From Bacteroidales bacterium UBA2716 (GTDB lineage Bacteria; Bacteroidota; Bacteroidia; Bacteroidales; UBA932): a stretch of DNA of 32,800 nucleotides. Shown in pieces: positions 1-7,877 of the stretch (its first letter is position 1; every line of letters begins with the position of its first letter). The notes below the pieces were generated by a model. The model was given only the letters and a program-made list of their open reading frames with translations, searched no databases and was not told where the DNA came from. The position numbers and the translations under genes were made by a program. Location: NCBI GenBank assembly GCA_002354005.1, contig DEKS01000034.1, forward strand, positions 2,139-34,938, written 5' to 3'.

Positions 1-48
1 ACGTTCGGGACGTAGGGGTCGCTCGTTCGAGTCGAGTCATCCCGACCA
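1..48 (+). tRNA. tRNA-Pro(CGG), 3' part, 5' end outside window
   Basis: The segment folds as the 3' part of a tRNA. Positions 4-10 (TTCGGGA) are a 7-nt anticodon loop with anticodon CGG at 6-8 and G37. Positions 11-15 are the 3' anticodon stem, whose first three bases pair with ACG at 1-3. Positions 16-20 are the variable loop. 21-25 and 33-37 form the T stem around TTCGAGT at 26-32. 38-44 is the 3' acceptor strand, 45 the discriminator A, and 46-48 an encoded CCA. The anticodon arm and variable loop closely match the remembered E. coli tRNA-Pro(CGG). The 5' half is missing because the window starts inside the gene. Confidence 0.92.
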
Positions 49-82
49 AAAAGAAGCCAGACATTTTGTCCGGCTTCTTTTT
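48..82. terminator. Bidirectional Rho-independent terminator
   Basis: A-rich arm 48-63 pairs with T-rich arm 67-82 around a 3-nt loop; the stem includes GAAGCC/GGCTTC and GACA/TGTC with one A-C mismatch at 59/71. It ends in a T-run on both strands, so it can stop the tRNA transcript from the left and the acetyltransferase operon from the right. The acetyltransferase stop codon (82-84) directly abuts it. Confidence 0.85.
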
Positions 83-1116
83 TATAGCTTTAGGAATATC
101 TTCCGCTTATACAGCGGCAGGACGCTCAGCCAGACCAGCAGCACGCACGCCACGGCATAGCAGAACGACAGCAGGGGAGCGCCGTCCACCGCGTTCAGCG
201 CGTACCAGCGGTGCAGTCCGGAGCCGTCCATCACCCAGGCCACCACGTCGCCCATCACATAGCAGAAGATGGCGTTGGTGCCAAACGCCTTGAAAAAGCC
301 GTAGTGCTTCCACAGCCCGCGTTCGTCCACCAGGTAATACAGCAGGCAGAGCACCAGCGTACCCATGCCGCACAAAACCAGCACAAACGACGGAGACCAC
401 ACTTTCTTGTTCAGCGGCAGCCACAGCGCGAGCAAAAGTCCCAGTGCCAGCAGCGCGACCCCGCTCAGAAGCGTCTCCTTGGCCTTTTTCTCATACACCA
501 GCTTCCCCACAAGAAAGCCGATAAGCGTATGCGCCAGGCAAGGCAGGGTGCTCAGCAGCCCTTCCGGGTCAAGCCCGTTGTCGCTGTACAGATGCGCCTC
601 CGGAACAAGCAGGCGGTCCACCCGCGCCACTACGTTCTCCGGCCCGTACACGTAGCCGTTCCCGAGGAGCAGGATGGCGGCATAAACGCCCAGGATTCCT
701 GCCGATATCCATGGAAGGCTCCTCTGCGGCAGCGTGCACACCAGCACGGCACAGATCCCGAAGCATAGGCCAAAGCGTTGCAGCACGCCGGTGTACCGTA
801 GGCTGGCCAGGCTCCACTCATGACTCCATACAATCCCGCTTATCCAATTAATAATCAGTCCAATGCCGATGAGTAGCAGCGTGCGTTTGAGCATTTTCCA
901 GCTCAACTTGAATCCGCCCCTGTGCAGCGAGAAATACATGGAAACGCCCATTACGAACAGGAACAGCGGAAATACCAAATCGGCGAACAGCAGGCCGTTC
1001 CAGCTCGCATGGCGCAGCGGCGCCCACACGGCGGCCCAGCTGCCAGGATTGTTCACCAGCACCATGAGCGCCACAGTGGCGCCCCGCAAAATATCCAGGG
1101 ATTGTACTCTTTTCAT
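82..1116 (-). CDS. Membrane acetyltransferase, HGSNAT/DUF5009 (COG4299) family
   Basis: 344-residue integral membrane protein with about ten hydrophobic segments. The N-terminal signature SLDILRG, followed by VNNPGSW, LRHASWNG and ADLVFPLFLFVMG, is typical of the heparan-alpha-glucosaminide N-acetyltransferase (HGSNAT)-like family. Human HGSNAT has an almost identical KHASWNG stretch containing its active-site His269; the matching residue here is His36. In animals the enzyme moves an acetyl group from cytosolic acetyl-CoA across the lysosomal membrane to terminal alpha-glucosamine; bacterial relatives are often annotated only as DUF5009 or NagX-like. The start lies 3 bp after the stop of the GH89-EEP gene, so the two are co-transcribed and probably co-functional. 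Family assignment is strong; the actual acceptor sugar is inferred from the neighbour. Confidence 0.88.
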   Translation of the reverse strand: MKRVQSLDILRGATVALMVLVNNPGSWAAVWAPLRHASWNGLLFADLVFPLFLFVMGVSMYFSLHRGGFKLSWKMLKRTLLLIGIGLIINWISGIVWSHEWSLASLRYTGVLQRFGLCFGICAVLVCTLPQRSLPWISAGILGVYAAILLLGNGYVYGPENVVARVDRLLVPEAHLYSDNGLDPEGLLSTLPCLAHTLIGFLVGKLVYEKKAKETLLSGVALLALGLLLALWLPLNKKVWSPSFVLVLCGMGTLVLCLLYYLVDERGLWKHYGFFKAFGTNAIFCYVMGDVVAWVMDGSGLHRWYALNAVDGAPLLSFCYAVACVLLVWLSVLPLYKRKIFLKL

Positions 1117-1119
1117 GAA

Positions 1120-3888
1120 TTACAGCTGAATGATTACTTGAATGGGGAAATGGTCGGACAAGCGGGCCGTTTCCTCCGTGAGCACCCGGGAGGAAACCAC
1201 GTTTACCGATGCTGCGCACTTAAGGGCAAAGATGTAGTCGATGCACCCGTGCGGGGCTTCGGTGGAATAGGTGTCTTCCACTCCGGAAAGCCGTATCCAG
1301 CACTTCTCCAGTTCCGTGATGGCCGGGCTTCCTGGCCGGGCGTTCATGTCTCCGCACAGGAGAACCGGTTTCCGGCAGCCAGCATAATGTTCCGTGAACC
1401 ACTCATTGACCAGGGTCGCCTGCTGCACCTTGGCGTCTTTCACGTCCAGGTGGACCGATGCAAACACAAGGTCCTCGGTCTCCACCACGGCCACGCTTCG
1501 GGGCTCTATCCCGTCCAGTTGGGGCAGGGAAACCGTGACCCTTTTCAGGATGGGCTTCCGGGAAATCACGCCGTTTCCGTAGGCACCGTCGGCAAAGGGA
1601 AAAGCACTGGAAAAATGCCCGTCATATCCCAATGAGGCGGCCAGCGAATCCAGCTGGAAGACAGGGTGCCTGCGGTTGCAGCTGTCCAGCTCCTGCAAGG
1701 CCACATAGTCGGCCCCTTGTTCCCGGAGCAGCTGAGCCACTTCCTGCAGGCTGTCGTGGTACTTCCCGAACGCTCCCACGTTGTAGCTGATGAGCGTAAG
1801 GCCTTTCCGGTCCAAGTCGGGGGGCTCGGAAACCAGGCGCTTTTCCAGCTCCCAGCAGTCCCGGTCAAAGCTTTCCCGCTCATACGTTCCGGAGAGCATC
1901 CGTTCTATGAACAGGGTCCAACGGGCTTTGTAGTAGGTGCTTGTGAGACCGCTCCAGAGGCGGTTGGCGTAGTCGTTCAGGCGCTCGGAATCCCCCCAAG
2001 TGGTAACCAGGTGCCAGGCATTGTGCCGGTAATAGGCCTTTTCTTCCGGCGTGGCGGCCCAGCGCTCGGCGGCCTGCACCCAGCGGTCCATCCGCAGTTC
2101 CGGGTGGGTGGCGCAGAGGGCATCGGCACGGTCCAGGAGCGCAAGCATTTCCTGGCCTATGGCCTGCGCTTCTTCCTTGCGTCCGGTCCGGCAGGCAGTG
2201 GTCAAACGGTCCCTGAGGGCGGGGAAGCGGTTGCCCAGCACCTGCGACCCTATCTGGGCCACATCGGCCCGCCAGATAACGCTGTTGCCACCGTGGTCCA
2301 GCAGGCGTTGGAAGGCCCTTTCCAATACTTCCGGAGCATAGGGCGTATGGTGCGCAACCCGCCAGCTGTGGAGCCCTTCCGGCGTGGGACGGTCGCACAT
2401 GAGAACGCCTTCCGAGGCGGCTCCCCGGAGGTAAACGCTGTCGGCCATGGCTTTCCAGAATCCATCCGGACTGTGGTGGCGACGGTCCAGACCGGAGAGC
2501 CAGGCGTCGTCGGAAAGGCTTGTGTCCCAGGCGCGGGAGAGGGTGTATTCGTAGAACCAGCGGTTAAGGCCGAATCCTTCCAGGGTGCAGCCAATACCCG
2601 CCGCGCCGCCGCTTTCAAGGGCTTCGGTGATGCGTTCGCTTTCCCGGCGGAACGGGCCGGACAGGCGGGTGTTACCGCCAAAGTTGCCCAGGTAGCAGAA
2701 GATGTACGGCTGGCCGTAGAAGGCTTCCGTGTTCTTCCAGACGGGCGTGTGCTCCGTGTAATAGTCCAGCAGCACCACTTTCCCTTGGGGAACGGCCTGC
2801 AGGTAGGCCTTGATGTTTTCCGGTGTCCAGTGTTTGCGGTCGTAGTGGAACATCCAGCCCATTTGCAGCCAGCGGGCGTCCGGGTCCACGGCTGCCACAC
2901 TTCCGTATGCCTCACGGGCGATTTCGGAGAGCGTTTCCGGGTCCCAGGAGGGGGCGTCCACCTCGTTGAACAGGTCAAAGCCGTAAATATGGTCTGTCCC
3001 GAACAGGCGGGTCTGTTCCTGCAGGAAATCCTGCTGGATGCGGGCGTACAGGCTATCGGAAGGGCTCAGAAAGTAGCAGCGGTTCTTCTCGGAAAAGCCG
3101 CCCCACAGGGAAACCGGCGTAATGCGGGCCTGGGGATGCTCCCGTGCAAAGGCAGCAGGTACATGGCCGGCAAAGGCCGGCAGGACGGGCTGCATGCCCA
3201 GCTGGCGTTCCCGCCGGAGGATTTGTTGCTGTAACTGGGCCTGGCCGTCTATCCAGCCCTGCGGCAGGGGACCGTCCACCCCGTCTATGTTGCACATGCG
3301 GTGCCAGGGCAGGTGGGCGGGGCCGGTGAAGTAGCTCCGGATTTCATCGTCCGTGAGGCCGTACTTTTTCCAGACATGCTGCCATACGGCTTCCTGTCCG
3401 GTGATGGCCAGCGGCAGGTTCACCCCGTGCAGGGCCATCCAGTCAATCAGGCGCTCCCACTCTTCCCACTGCCACCATGCCATGCTGTAGCCAAAGGTGC
3501 AGTAGTTTAGGAAGAAGCGCTGGGGAACCAGGGCTTCCGTGGTGATGGTTTCTGCCGGAAGGGGCATCTGGGCAGGAACTTCCACGGCCTGCGAGGCGTA
3601 CCAGGATACGTCTATGCCGGCCTCGTCCAGGTATCGTCCCAAACCCGCCGCCAGGGAATTGGCGTTGTTGCCTTTGATGACTATGCCCTTGTCTTTTGCC
3701 GATATTTCGTAAAAGTCCCGCTCCGCCGGCACTTCCCGGAACACAATCCGGTCCTTGTATTCCGGCACAATACGCCCCGCCAGTTCCCGGGCCGCCTTTT
3801 CCGCGGGGGAGGTGCAGGCGGTGTAGACTAACACCATGAGCGCCACAAGGACACTCTTCAGAGCTGCTATGAATGATACGCTTTTCAT
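1120..3888 (-). CDS. Lipoprotein: GH89 alpha-N-acetylglucosaminidase fused to EEP phosphoesterase domain
   Basis: 922 residues. Residues 1-25 are a lipoprotein signal (lipobox VYTAC, Cys25). Residues ~30-685 are an alpha-N-acetylglucosaminidase (NAGLU, GH89): the WWQWEEWERLIDWMALHGVNLPL region is characteristic, and FNEV (Glu309) and TLEGFG (Glu437) correspond to the two catalytic glutamates. After a short linker, ~696-922 form an endonuclease/exonuclease/phosphatase domain with its motifs in order: SYNV (Asn703), QELD (Glu733), HLD (His813), GDMN (Asp847, Asn849), IDYIF (Asp884) and SDHFP (Asp912, His913). GH89 releases terminal alpha-GlcNAc; EEP domains hydrolyse phosphate mono- or diesters. 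An upstream in-frame ATG at 4026 was rejected because it precedes the likely promoter and puts 46 non-signal residues before the lipoprotein signal. Both active sites look intact and the frame is continuous, so this is a true fusion in this assembly. Confidence 0.9.
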   Translation of the reverse strand: MKSVSFIAALKSVLVALMVLVYTACTSPAEKAARELAGRIVPEYKDRIVFREVPAERDFYEISAKDKGIVIKGNNANSLAAGLGRYLDEAGIDVSWYASQAVEVPAQMPLPAETITTEALVPQRFFLNYCTFGYSMAWWQWEEWERLIDWMALHGVNLPLAITGQEAVWQHVWKKYGLTDDEIRSYFTGPAHLPWHRMCNIDGVDGPLPQGWIDGQAQLQQQILRRERQLGMQPVLPAFAGHVPAAFAREHPQARITPVSLWGGFSEKNRCYFLSPSDSLYARIQQDFLQEQTRLFGTDHIYGFDLFNEVDAPSWDPETLSEIAREAYGSVAAVDPDARWLQMGWMFHYDRKHWTPENIKAYLQAVPQGKVVLLDYYTEHTPVWKNTEAFYGQPYIFCYLGNFGGNTRLSGPFRRESERITEALESGGAAGIGCTLEGFGLNRWFYEYTLSRAWDTSLSDDAWLSGLDRRHHSPDGFWKAMADSVYLRGAASEGVLMCDRPTPEGLHSWRVAHHTPYAPEVLERAFQRLLDHGGNSVIWRADVAQIGSQVLGNRFPALRDRLTTACRTGRKEEAQAIGQEMLALLDRADALCATHPELRMDRWVQAAERWAATPEEKAYYRHNAWHLVTTWGDSERLNDYANRLWSGLTSTYYKARWTLFIERMLSGTYERESFDRDCWELEKRLVSEPPDLDRKGLTLISYNVGAFGKYHDSLQEVAQLLREQGADYVALQELDSCNRRHPVFQLDSLAASLGYDGHFSSAFPFADGAYGNGVISRKPILKRVTVSLPQLDGIEPRSVAVVETEDLVFASVHLDVKDAKVQQATLVNEWFTEHYAGCRKPVLLCGDMNARPGSPAITELEKCWIRLSGVEDTYSTEAPHGCIDYIFALKCAASVNVVSSRVLTEETARLSDHFPIQVIIQL

Positions 3889-3905
3889 GCGGTGGCTTCT
3901 TTGTA

Positions 3906-3913
3906 CAAAAATA
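3906..3913 (-). promoter_or_regulatory. Probable -7 box for the GH89-EEP operon
   Basis: On the minus strand this reads TATTTTTG, a perfect match to the Bacteroidetes -7 consensus TAnnTTTG, 18 bp upstream of the chosen start at 3888. No good TTTG-type -33 box lies 19-21 bp further upstream. The implied leader is very short. Confidence 0.5.
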
Positions 3914-3928
3914 CAAAAGTTTTTGTGG

Positions 3929-3954
3929 CGATATTGTATTATCGTAACGATATT
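3929..3954. promoter_or_regulatory. Operator-like repeats in the divergent intergenic region
   Basis: Three overlapping symmetries occur here. CGATATT is repeated directly at 3929-3935 and 3948-3954. CGATA (3929-3933) and TATCG (3940-3944) form an inverted repeat with a 6-bp spacer. ATCGT-A-ACGAT at 3941-3951 is a perfect palindrome around one base. The cluster lies between the two divergent start codons, where a regulator could control both. The binding protein is unknown. Confidence 0.4.
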
Positions 3955-3959
3955 TTTTC

Positions 3960-3967
3960 TATATTTG
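3960..3967 (+). promoter_or_regulatory. Probable -7 box for the 4033 lipoprotein gene
   Basis: TATATTTG matches the Bacteroidetes -7 consensus TAnnTTTG. A weak -33 candidate (ATTG, 3933-3936) lies 23 bp upstream. The predicted leader is about 60 nt, AT-rich, with no Shine-Dalgarno, as is common in this phylum. Confidence 0.55.
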
Positions 3968-4032
3968 CAATTGATACCACAGTACACCACACCAAAGATA
4001 CAACAATTATCCAATAACCAATCCATTTTATT

Positions 4033-6732
4033 ATGAAAAAATTCTTAAAAGGTTTCATCGCTCTCTCGCTGGGACTGGCCATGGTCGGTTGCGCGAAAGA
4101 GTATGACGACACCGCGCTCAAGAGCAAGGTGGACGAACTCTCCTCGGACGTTAACACCCTTAAGGCACAACAGAAGGCCATGCAGGCTGTTATCGATGTC
4201 TGGAAGGCCGGCGGTTACATCGCCAGCATTGATGACTCCGTTCCCGGCCAGCACACCATTACGTTCTATGGTGACAACGGTAAAGTCGTAGTCCTTTACG
4301 ACGGTGAAGATGGAGAGCAGGGGCCTGCCGGTGAAGACGGTGACGCTTATTTCAAGAGCATCGTCACGGATGAAAACGGCGTAACCTTCACGCTCAATGA
4401 CGAGGAAGGTACCTCTTTCACCATTCCTTTTGCCAAGGCTTTCAAGCTGGTTATCAACAACCTGGAAGCAGAGGTGGAGGCTGGCAAGGCCGTGGAATTC
4501 CCTTATGAAATCCAGAATGCCAACGCTACCACTACTGTGGATGTATTTGCCGGTGGCAACTATGTGGCTGCCGTGAATGCGACGGAAAGCAAGATTGTGG
4601 TTACTCCTCCCACTCCCGCTGTGAATGGCAGCGTCCTTGCCTGGGCCCAGAACGAGGAAGGCCTCTTCTCCATGAAGAAGCTCAGCTTTATTGTGAAGGC
4701 CAATACCGAGGTTACAACTACGCAGGAAGAACTGGAAGCCATTCCCAGTGAGGCTAATGAATTTGTGGTCAATGTAGTCTCCAACATAGACATCGATGTT
4801 GAAAAGCCCACGGTGGACTGGGTAAGCGTTGTCGTTACCAAGGCCGACTACAAGCTCACCCTCACACTTGCTGAAAATACCACTGGTGCTCCCCGTGAGA
4901 CGGAAATCATAGTTGTGCGCAAAGACAATGGCGCCCAGGTCCAGAAAATCAAGATTGTGCAGCTGTATAGTGAACCCGAACCGGATCCCGTGGTTTACTA
5001 CGTGTTTGACGGTGCCGCTGGCAAGCATGGTATCTCTACAAAGGTTAGCACCTATCAACCTTATGCCTGGACTGCTTCAAACGCCATGGAAACGATTCCC
5101 GCCGGCTATCTGGAAAATGCCGACTGGAAGGTGACGTTGGGCAACGTCCAGGACAATGGTAAAGGAGATTTCTGGTTCGGCGCCAATTCCGGCAATAAGG
5201 ATAAACTCACCTTTGGCAACAGCGAATATGCTGAGGCAAAGGCCATTGCCGCCGCGCTGGACGTCAAGACGGATGCCAAGCACTACGGCGCCCTCATTTG
5301 CACCTCCAATTTGCCCACCATCAGCAAGATTGAAATTACCAGCACTGCTGAAATGGGTGGCGGGCAGGCCACTACCATGTGGGTGGTCAAGTCCACGGAC
5401 AACGGCAATACCTACAGCGTAGTCAAGAAGATTGACAGCCCTGCCAAGGCTGCCAATACCCTGTTTACTATCAAGATTGCCAAGGCCGACCGCTCCGCGT
5501 CTGCCAGCTACGCATTGGTCTTCTATCGCGAGGGTGGCCAGTTCCAGTACAAGGCCCCTCAGATCACCTTCTACTCCGCCGATCCTACTACTGTAGTAAC
5601 TGAGAAAGTCCTTACCTTGGAGAAGGTGTTTGGTATTCATGGTGTTGCAGGTGTTGCTGGATGGCCTGCGTATGTGACCTCCGGCTCATTGGCAGATGTT
5701 CTGGACGATAACACTCAGGCAAGAAATGCAACATTTGATAGCGAATTTGTCTATGTCGCACAGAGTGAAAGTATTGCAGCAAATGGTGATGAAACTCCTC
5801 TGATTCACAAGTTTAAAATCTCTGATGGAACCTATGCTGGTGCTGTCCAGAAGTGCATAGACCCTGCATACATGGCTGGCTCTTATTGCGGAATACATCC
5901 TGTTTCTGTAGTTCGTTTCATGGAGAATAGTAATGCTGACATTAATGGAGGAAAACCAGTACTGATCGCTATTAATCTTGGAGATGGAGGTACTCATCGT
6001 GTTTATGCTTGGGTAAATGGCACCAATAATGAGCCTCGTCTTTTGGCCAACTTCTCCAATGGACGTAGGTTAGGCGATAAGGTTTCTGTTGAAGGTAATT
6101 ATCAGGATGGTAAACTATGGTTCCGCTCCAATGATGGAGATGGAATGGTTTGTGCGGTGATTTTCCAGGAAGGCTGGGGCGCAAAGTACCCCAATAATGA
6201 TGAAAAGTCATTTAAAGGAGCTGATGTATGGAATTGGGTTGAAGCCCGTGGAAAGATGCCCGTAGATGATGTTAATAACATCTCAGAGTACTATACTTTT
6301 GGAAAAACGACGTATGGCCTTATTGCTACCAATAGCGGAGTAGGTCTTCACCTGATGGACGGTACAACTGAGAAAAAGTTGTATCCCGAGTTCAAGCGCT
6401 GCTTTGGTTGGCATGGCTTTGAATTTAATGGCAAGAGTTATATTGCTTTCACGAATGTTGGGACAAAGGACGGCGCTGCTACCAATAAGCCGATTGTTAC
6501 AGTAATCGAAGGTGCTTACGACACTGTAGATAATCTTCAGGCTACACTGGATGCTTTCAAGGTGGTAGCTAGAGCCTCGATTGCTTCAGCTGACCCTAAC
6601 GATTTTGACGCAACAACTACCTATCTTAACAATAATACCACCGAATGTCAGGTGCGTATCATTGATGGTGTTCCTTATATCTTAGGAATGACGAGGGGTG
6701 GTATCGCTTTGTTCAAACTTGTCCTGAAATAA
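4033..6732 (+). CDS. Multidomain surface lipoprotein (coiled coil, collagen-like stretch, BACON-like domain, propeller-like C-terminus)
   Basis: 899 residues. The lipobox is AMVGC (Cys20). Residues ~25-55 form a heptad-like coiled coil, followed at ~90-104 by a short collagen-like Gly-rich stretch (GEDGEQGPAGEDGD); this layout resembles the N-terminus of DUF4988-type Bacteroidetes lipoproteins. Residues ~228-312 look like a BACON carbohydrate-associated domain ending in IKIVQ. Residues ~320-515 resemble a beta-sandwich. Residues ~525-899 share a repeat-rich fold with the C-terminal half of the lipoprotein at 14404-16407: compare YAWVNGTNNEP and NYQDGKLWF here with YAYVNGTDAAP and TWQDGQLWF there. 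A glycan-binding surface role is inferred. The gene is single, divergent from the GH89 operon, and has its own terminator. Its last third is visibly more AT-rich than its first half. No catalytic motif was seen. Confidence 0.82.
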   Translation: MKKFLKGFIALSLGLAMVGCAKEYDDTALKSKVDELSSDVNTLKAQQKAMQAVIDVWKAGGYIASIDDSVPGQHTITFYGDNGKVVVLYDGEDGEQGPAGEDGDAYFKSIVTDENGVTFTLNDEEGTSFTIPFAKAFKLVINNLEAEVEAGKAVEFPYEIQNANATTTVDVFAGGNYVAAVNATESKIVVTPPTPAVNGSVLAWAQNEEGLFSMKKLSFIVKANTEVTTTQEELEAIPSEANEFVVNVVSNIDIDVEKPTVDWVSVVVTKADYKLTLTLAENTTGAPRETEIIVVRKDNGAQVQKIKIVQLYSEPEPDPVVYYVFDGAAGKHGISTKVSTYQPYAWTASNAMETIPAGYLENADWKVTLGNVQDNGKGDFWFGANSGNKDKLTFGNSEYAEAKAIAAALDVKTDAKHYGALICTSNLPTISKIEITSTAEMGGGQATTMWVVKSTDNGNTYSVVKKIDSPAKAANTLFTIKIAKADRSASASYALVFYREGGQFQYKAPQITFYSADPTTVVTEKVLTLEKVFGIHGVAGVAGWPAYVTSGSLADVLDDNTQARNATFDSEFVYVAQSESIAANGDETPLIHKFKISDGTYAGAVQKCIDPAYMAGSYCGIHPVSVVRFMENSNADINGGKPVLIAINLGDGGTHRVYAWVNGTNNEPRLLANFSNGRRLGDKVSVEGNYQDGKLWFRSNDGDGMVCAVIFQEGWGAKYPNNDEKSFKGADVWNWVEARGKMPVDDVNNISEYYTFGKTTYGLIATNSGVGLHLMDGTTEKKLYPEFKRCFGWHGFEFNGKSYIAFTNVGTKDGAATNKPIVTVIEGAYDTVDNLQATLDAFKVVARASIASADPNDFDATTTYLNNNTTECQVRIIDGVPYILGMTRGGIALFKLVLK

Positions 6733-6753
6733 TCCAACTCCCTTTCATAACAC

Positions 6754-6781
6754 AGGGCGGCCCGTGCGGGTCGCCCTTTTT
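6754..6781 (+). terminator. Rho-independent terminator of the 4033 gene
   Basis: An imperfect GC-rich hairpin (AGGGCGGCCCG / CGGGTCGCCCT, one G-T wobble, 2-nt loop) is followed by a T5 run, 22 bp after the stop codon. It separates this gene from the convergent end of the PUL. Confidence 0.85.
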
Positions 6782-6800
6782 ACGCTTGTCGCCATGGAAA

Positions 6801-7823
6801 TCAAAAGGTTTGGCGGCGGTTCATATGGAAGGGGCAGTGGACCTTTTCCAACTGGTGGGTGAGGACCATGTCGGCCGCTAAACGGCCCATTTCCCGGAAG
6901 TCCGTACTCACGGTGGTGAGCCCGCCCAGCACCAGTTCGTTCATGTCGGACTCGTTGTAGGAGATAATGAAAACATCCTGTCCAATCACCAGCCCGGCCT
7001 GCTGAATCTTGTGCGCCAGAGCCACCAGACCAGCGTCCAGCTGGGAGTTGAGCACCAGGAAGGTATCACCCTTCTCAATGATCTGCGGAACCTCATGGAG
7101 GAATTCCACCGGGATGGCGTGCTCGCTGGTGAAGCGTGCTACGCCTTTGGTGATATGGTTGCCGTACAGGGACATGGGAAGCGTAATCACGCGCATGGTG
7201 CGGGTGCGGCGCCGCCCTAGCCCCTCAGAAAGGCCGTCGTAGATGTCGTTCTCAAAGTCCTGATATACGGCCCCATACTGGCCGGGGAAATCCGGCTGTA
7301 GGCGGTCCAGCATGATGAGCTTGCGGTAGGGAAGACGGGCCAACTGTTTCATCACGCGCTTCTGGGTTTCCTCGTCTAACGGGAAGTGCGGGGCCAGCAG
7401 GTAAAAGTCAAAATTGTCCAGGTTGTCGTCCAGATAGTGCTCCAGCAGGTCAATACTCTGGTTGTGGTTTAAGATGGTAATCTCCGCCGCTCCGGCGAGC
7501 CGCTCGGCAAAGGCGTTGAACAGAATTTGTTTGTAAACGGAGAACTTGTCAAAGAGCACCAGCACGCGCGGATGGGCACTGGCGTTGACATCGGCCGTGT
7601 AAAAACCTTTTCCTTGCTTGGGCTGTATGAGTCCTTTCTTCACCAGGATGCCATATGCTTTTTTCACCGTTTCCCGGGAGATGTTCAGTTGGGCGGCCAG
7701 CTCGTTCATGGACGGAATTTGCTCGCCAGCTTTCAGTTTGCCGGAATGCAGGGCCTGCTCCACTTGGGAGACCAGTTGCCGATAGATGGCATCTTTGCTG
7801 TCGGAGTCTATGATAAATTGCAT
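6801..7823 (-). CDS. GntR-family transcriptional regulator with LacI/periplasmic-binding-type ligand domain
   Basis: 340 residues from the chosen start at 7823; a longer frame reaching back to 8321 only antisenses or overlaps the GH20 gene and was rejected. Residues 1-77 are a GntR winged helix: IYRQLVSQVEQAL, GEQIPSMNELAAQLNISRETVKKAYGIL and a wing ending KQGKGFY. Residues ~85-335 resemble a periplasmic-binding-protein/LacI ligand domain (VLVLFDKF, LVLNSQLDAGLVALAHKIQQAGLVIGQDVFIISYNE, LTTVSTDFREMGRLAADM), the arrangement seen in Bacteroidetes sugar regulators of the AraR type. It is the last gene of the PUL and has its own internal promoter, so it probably senses a PUL-derived sugar and controls the locus. 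The effector is unknown. Confidence 0.9.
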   Translation of the reverse strand: MQFIIDSDSKDAIYRQLVSQVEQALHSGKLKAGEQIPSMNELAAQLNISRETVKKAYGILVKKGLIQPKQGKGFYTADVNASAHPRVLVLFDKFSVYKQILFNAFAERLAGAAEITILNHNQSIDLLEHYLDDNLDNFDFYLLAPHFPLDEETQKRVMKQLARLPYRKLIMLDRLQPDFPGQYGAVYQDFENDIYDGLSEGLGRRRTRTMRVITLPMSLYGNHITKGVARFTSEHAIPVEFLHEVPQIIEKGDTFLVLNSQLDAGLVALAHKIQQAGLVIGQDVFIISYNESDMNELVLGGLTTVSTDFREMGRLAADMVLTHQLEKVHCPFHMNRRQTF

Positions 7824-7847
7824 AAGTGTCAATGTGCCAGAATTTTG

Positions 7848-7877
7848 CAAAGATAGAAAAAACTTTTTACTCGTCAA
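7848..7877 (-). promoter_or_regulatory. Internal promoter for the GntR gene
   Basis: On the minus strand TTG (7877-7875) is followed after exactly 19 bp by TATCTTTG (7855-7848), matching the Bacteroidetes -33/-7 architecture. The -33 part overlaps the 3' end of the GH20 gene. The 8-bp palindrome TTTGCAAA (7845-7852) overlaps the -7 box and could be an autoregulatory site. Confidence 0.65.

Noticed and set aside
1950..2050. Possibility that the GH89-EEP fusion is an assembly frameshift artefact
   Set aside because: Motifs on both sides of the junction are in one uninterrupted frame with a sensible linker, which a frameshift error would not create without also damaging one domain.
1666..3234. 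Long plus-strand open frame (about 520 codons) opposite the GH89-EEP gene
   Set aside because: It is antisense to a gene with intact catalytic motifs, shows no recognisable domain, and is expected in GC-rich DNA.
3889..4026. 46-residue N-terminal extension of the GH89-EEP protein
   Set aside because: It lies across the probable promoter and has no signal-peptide character; the ATG at 3888 opens directly on a lipoprotein signal.
4270..4350. Gly-rich collagen-like stretch taken as a true collagen repeat protein
   Set aside because: Only a few imperfect Gly-X-Y units are present; it is the short linker usual in this lipoprotein type.
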